From Kappaphycus alvarezii (lineage: Eukaryota > Rhodophyta > Florideophyceae > Gigartinales > Solieriaceae): 64,000 nucleotides of DNA. The stretch is taken from NCBI GenBank assembly GCA_002205965.3, contig NADL03000498.1, forward strand, positions 434,001 through 498,000, given 5' to 3'. The translations under genes and the position numbers were made by a program. Below the pieces are notes generated by a model. The model did not search any database. It was given only the letters and a program-made list of their open reading frames with translations, and was not told the DNA's origin. This document shows, one piece after another, positions 63,912 to 64,000 of this stretch (its first letter is position 1; each line of letters opens with the position of its first letter).

Positions 63912-64000
63912 CCTAGACTGCAAACCTGCTTGAAGGGTGTGCAGCAGGAGGCGCTGGCCAAGGCACACTGGAACGACCAAGTCTGGGTTCGTTGCCCAAA
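63912..64000 (+). other. Possible coding start or fragment at the window edge
   Basis: One frame is open from ~63920 to the end (LQTCLKGVQQEALAKAHW...). It has a protein-like composition but is too short to classify. It may be a piece of an RT-type element protein. Confidence 0.25.

Overview
This looks like a nuclear window of a eukaryote whose DNA is overwhelmingly transposable elements; it has no bacterial operons. I read at least eight LTR retrotransposons or remnants (three Ty3/Gypsy lineages, five Ty1/Copia lineages), MITE-like repeats, five scattered pieces of a reverse-transcriptase-associated nuclease-like gene, one convincing tRNA gene and one or two candidate host genes. A florideophyte red alga is my best guess (inference only). 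The reasons are an apparent D-loop intron in a tRNA-Asp gene, as known in red algae such as Cyanidioschyzon, a very repeat-rich layout, and protein genes without visible introns.

Layout. 1-6590: a degraded chromodomain-bearing Gypsy (Gy-0, plus strand) carrying a 710-bp insertion. 6980-10376: two related pieces of the nuclease-like gene, both hit by the same MITE family, with a small four-helix membrane protein gene (7835-8281, minus) between them. 10606-20857: a minus-strand chromovirus (Gy-1) with both LTRs, split in its gag by Copia-1 (15516-20441, 5-bp target duplication GTGAT). 22633-24369: a secreted cysteine-rich gene broken by small frameshifts. 25515-34161: the start of Copia-2, split by Gypsy-X copy A (25547-33017, duplication GTACC). 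34162-35683: a 1.5-kb LTR variant holding an acidic ORF. 35684-47893: Copia-3, split by Gypsy-X copy B (36259-43724, duplication ATGGC). 47894-50388: the 3' half of Copia-4. 50389-53404: Copia-5 on the minus strand. 53405-61735: Gypsy-X copy C on the minus strand, with two different LTRs. 61736-64000: three more nuclease-like fragments, tRNA-Asp(GTC), a long palindrome and short direct repeats.

How the parts relate. The insertions form a readable stratigraphy: recent, near-identical Gypsy-X copies sit inside older Copia elements. Gypsy-X encodes Gag with two zinc knuckles, protease, reverse transcriptase, RNase H and integrase, followed by an unrecognised domain present twice in tandem. The Copia-1/-4 lineage has a Tudor-like segment after the integrase. 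Copia-1, and ancestrally Copia-2, begins Gag at the ATG inside a primer-binding site complementary to the anticodon arm of initiator tRNA-Met. Most element ORFs carry stops or frameshifts. The longest open frames are the 3' halves of Gypsy-X copies A and B.

Limits. Families were recognised by eye from motifs. LTR ends are supported by paired copies and, in three cases, exact target duplications. No database search or fold prediction was possible.
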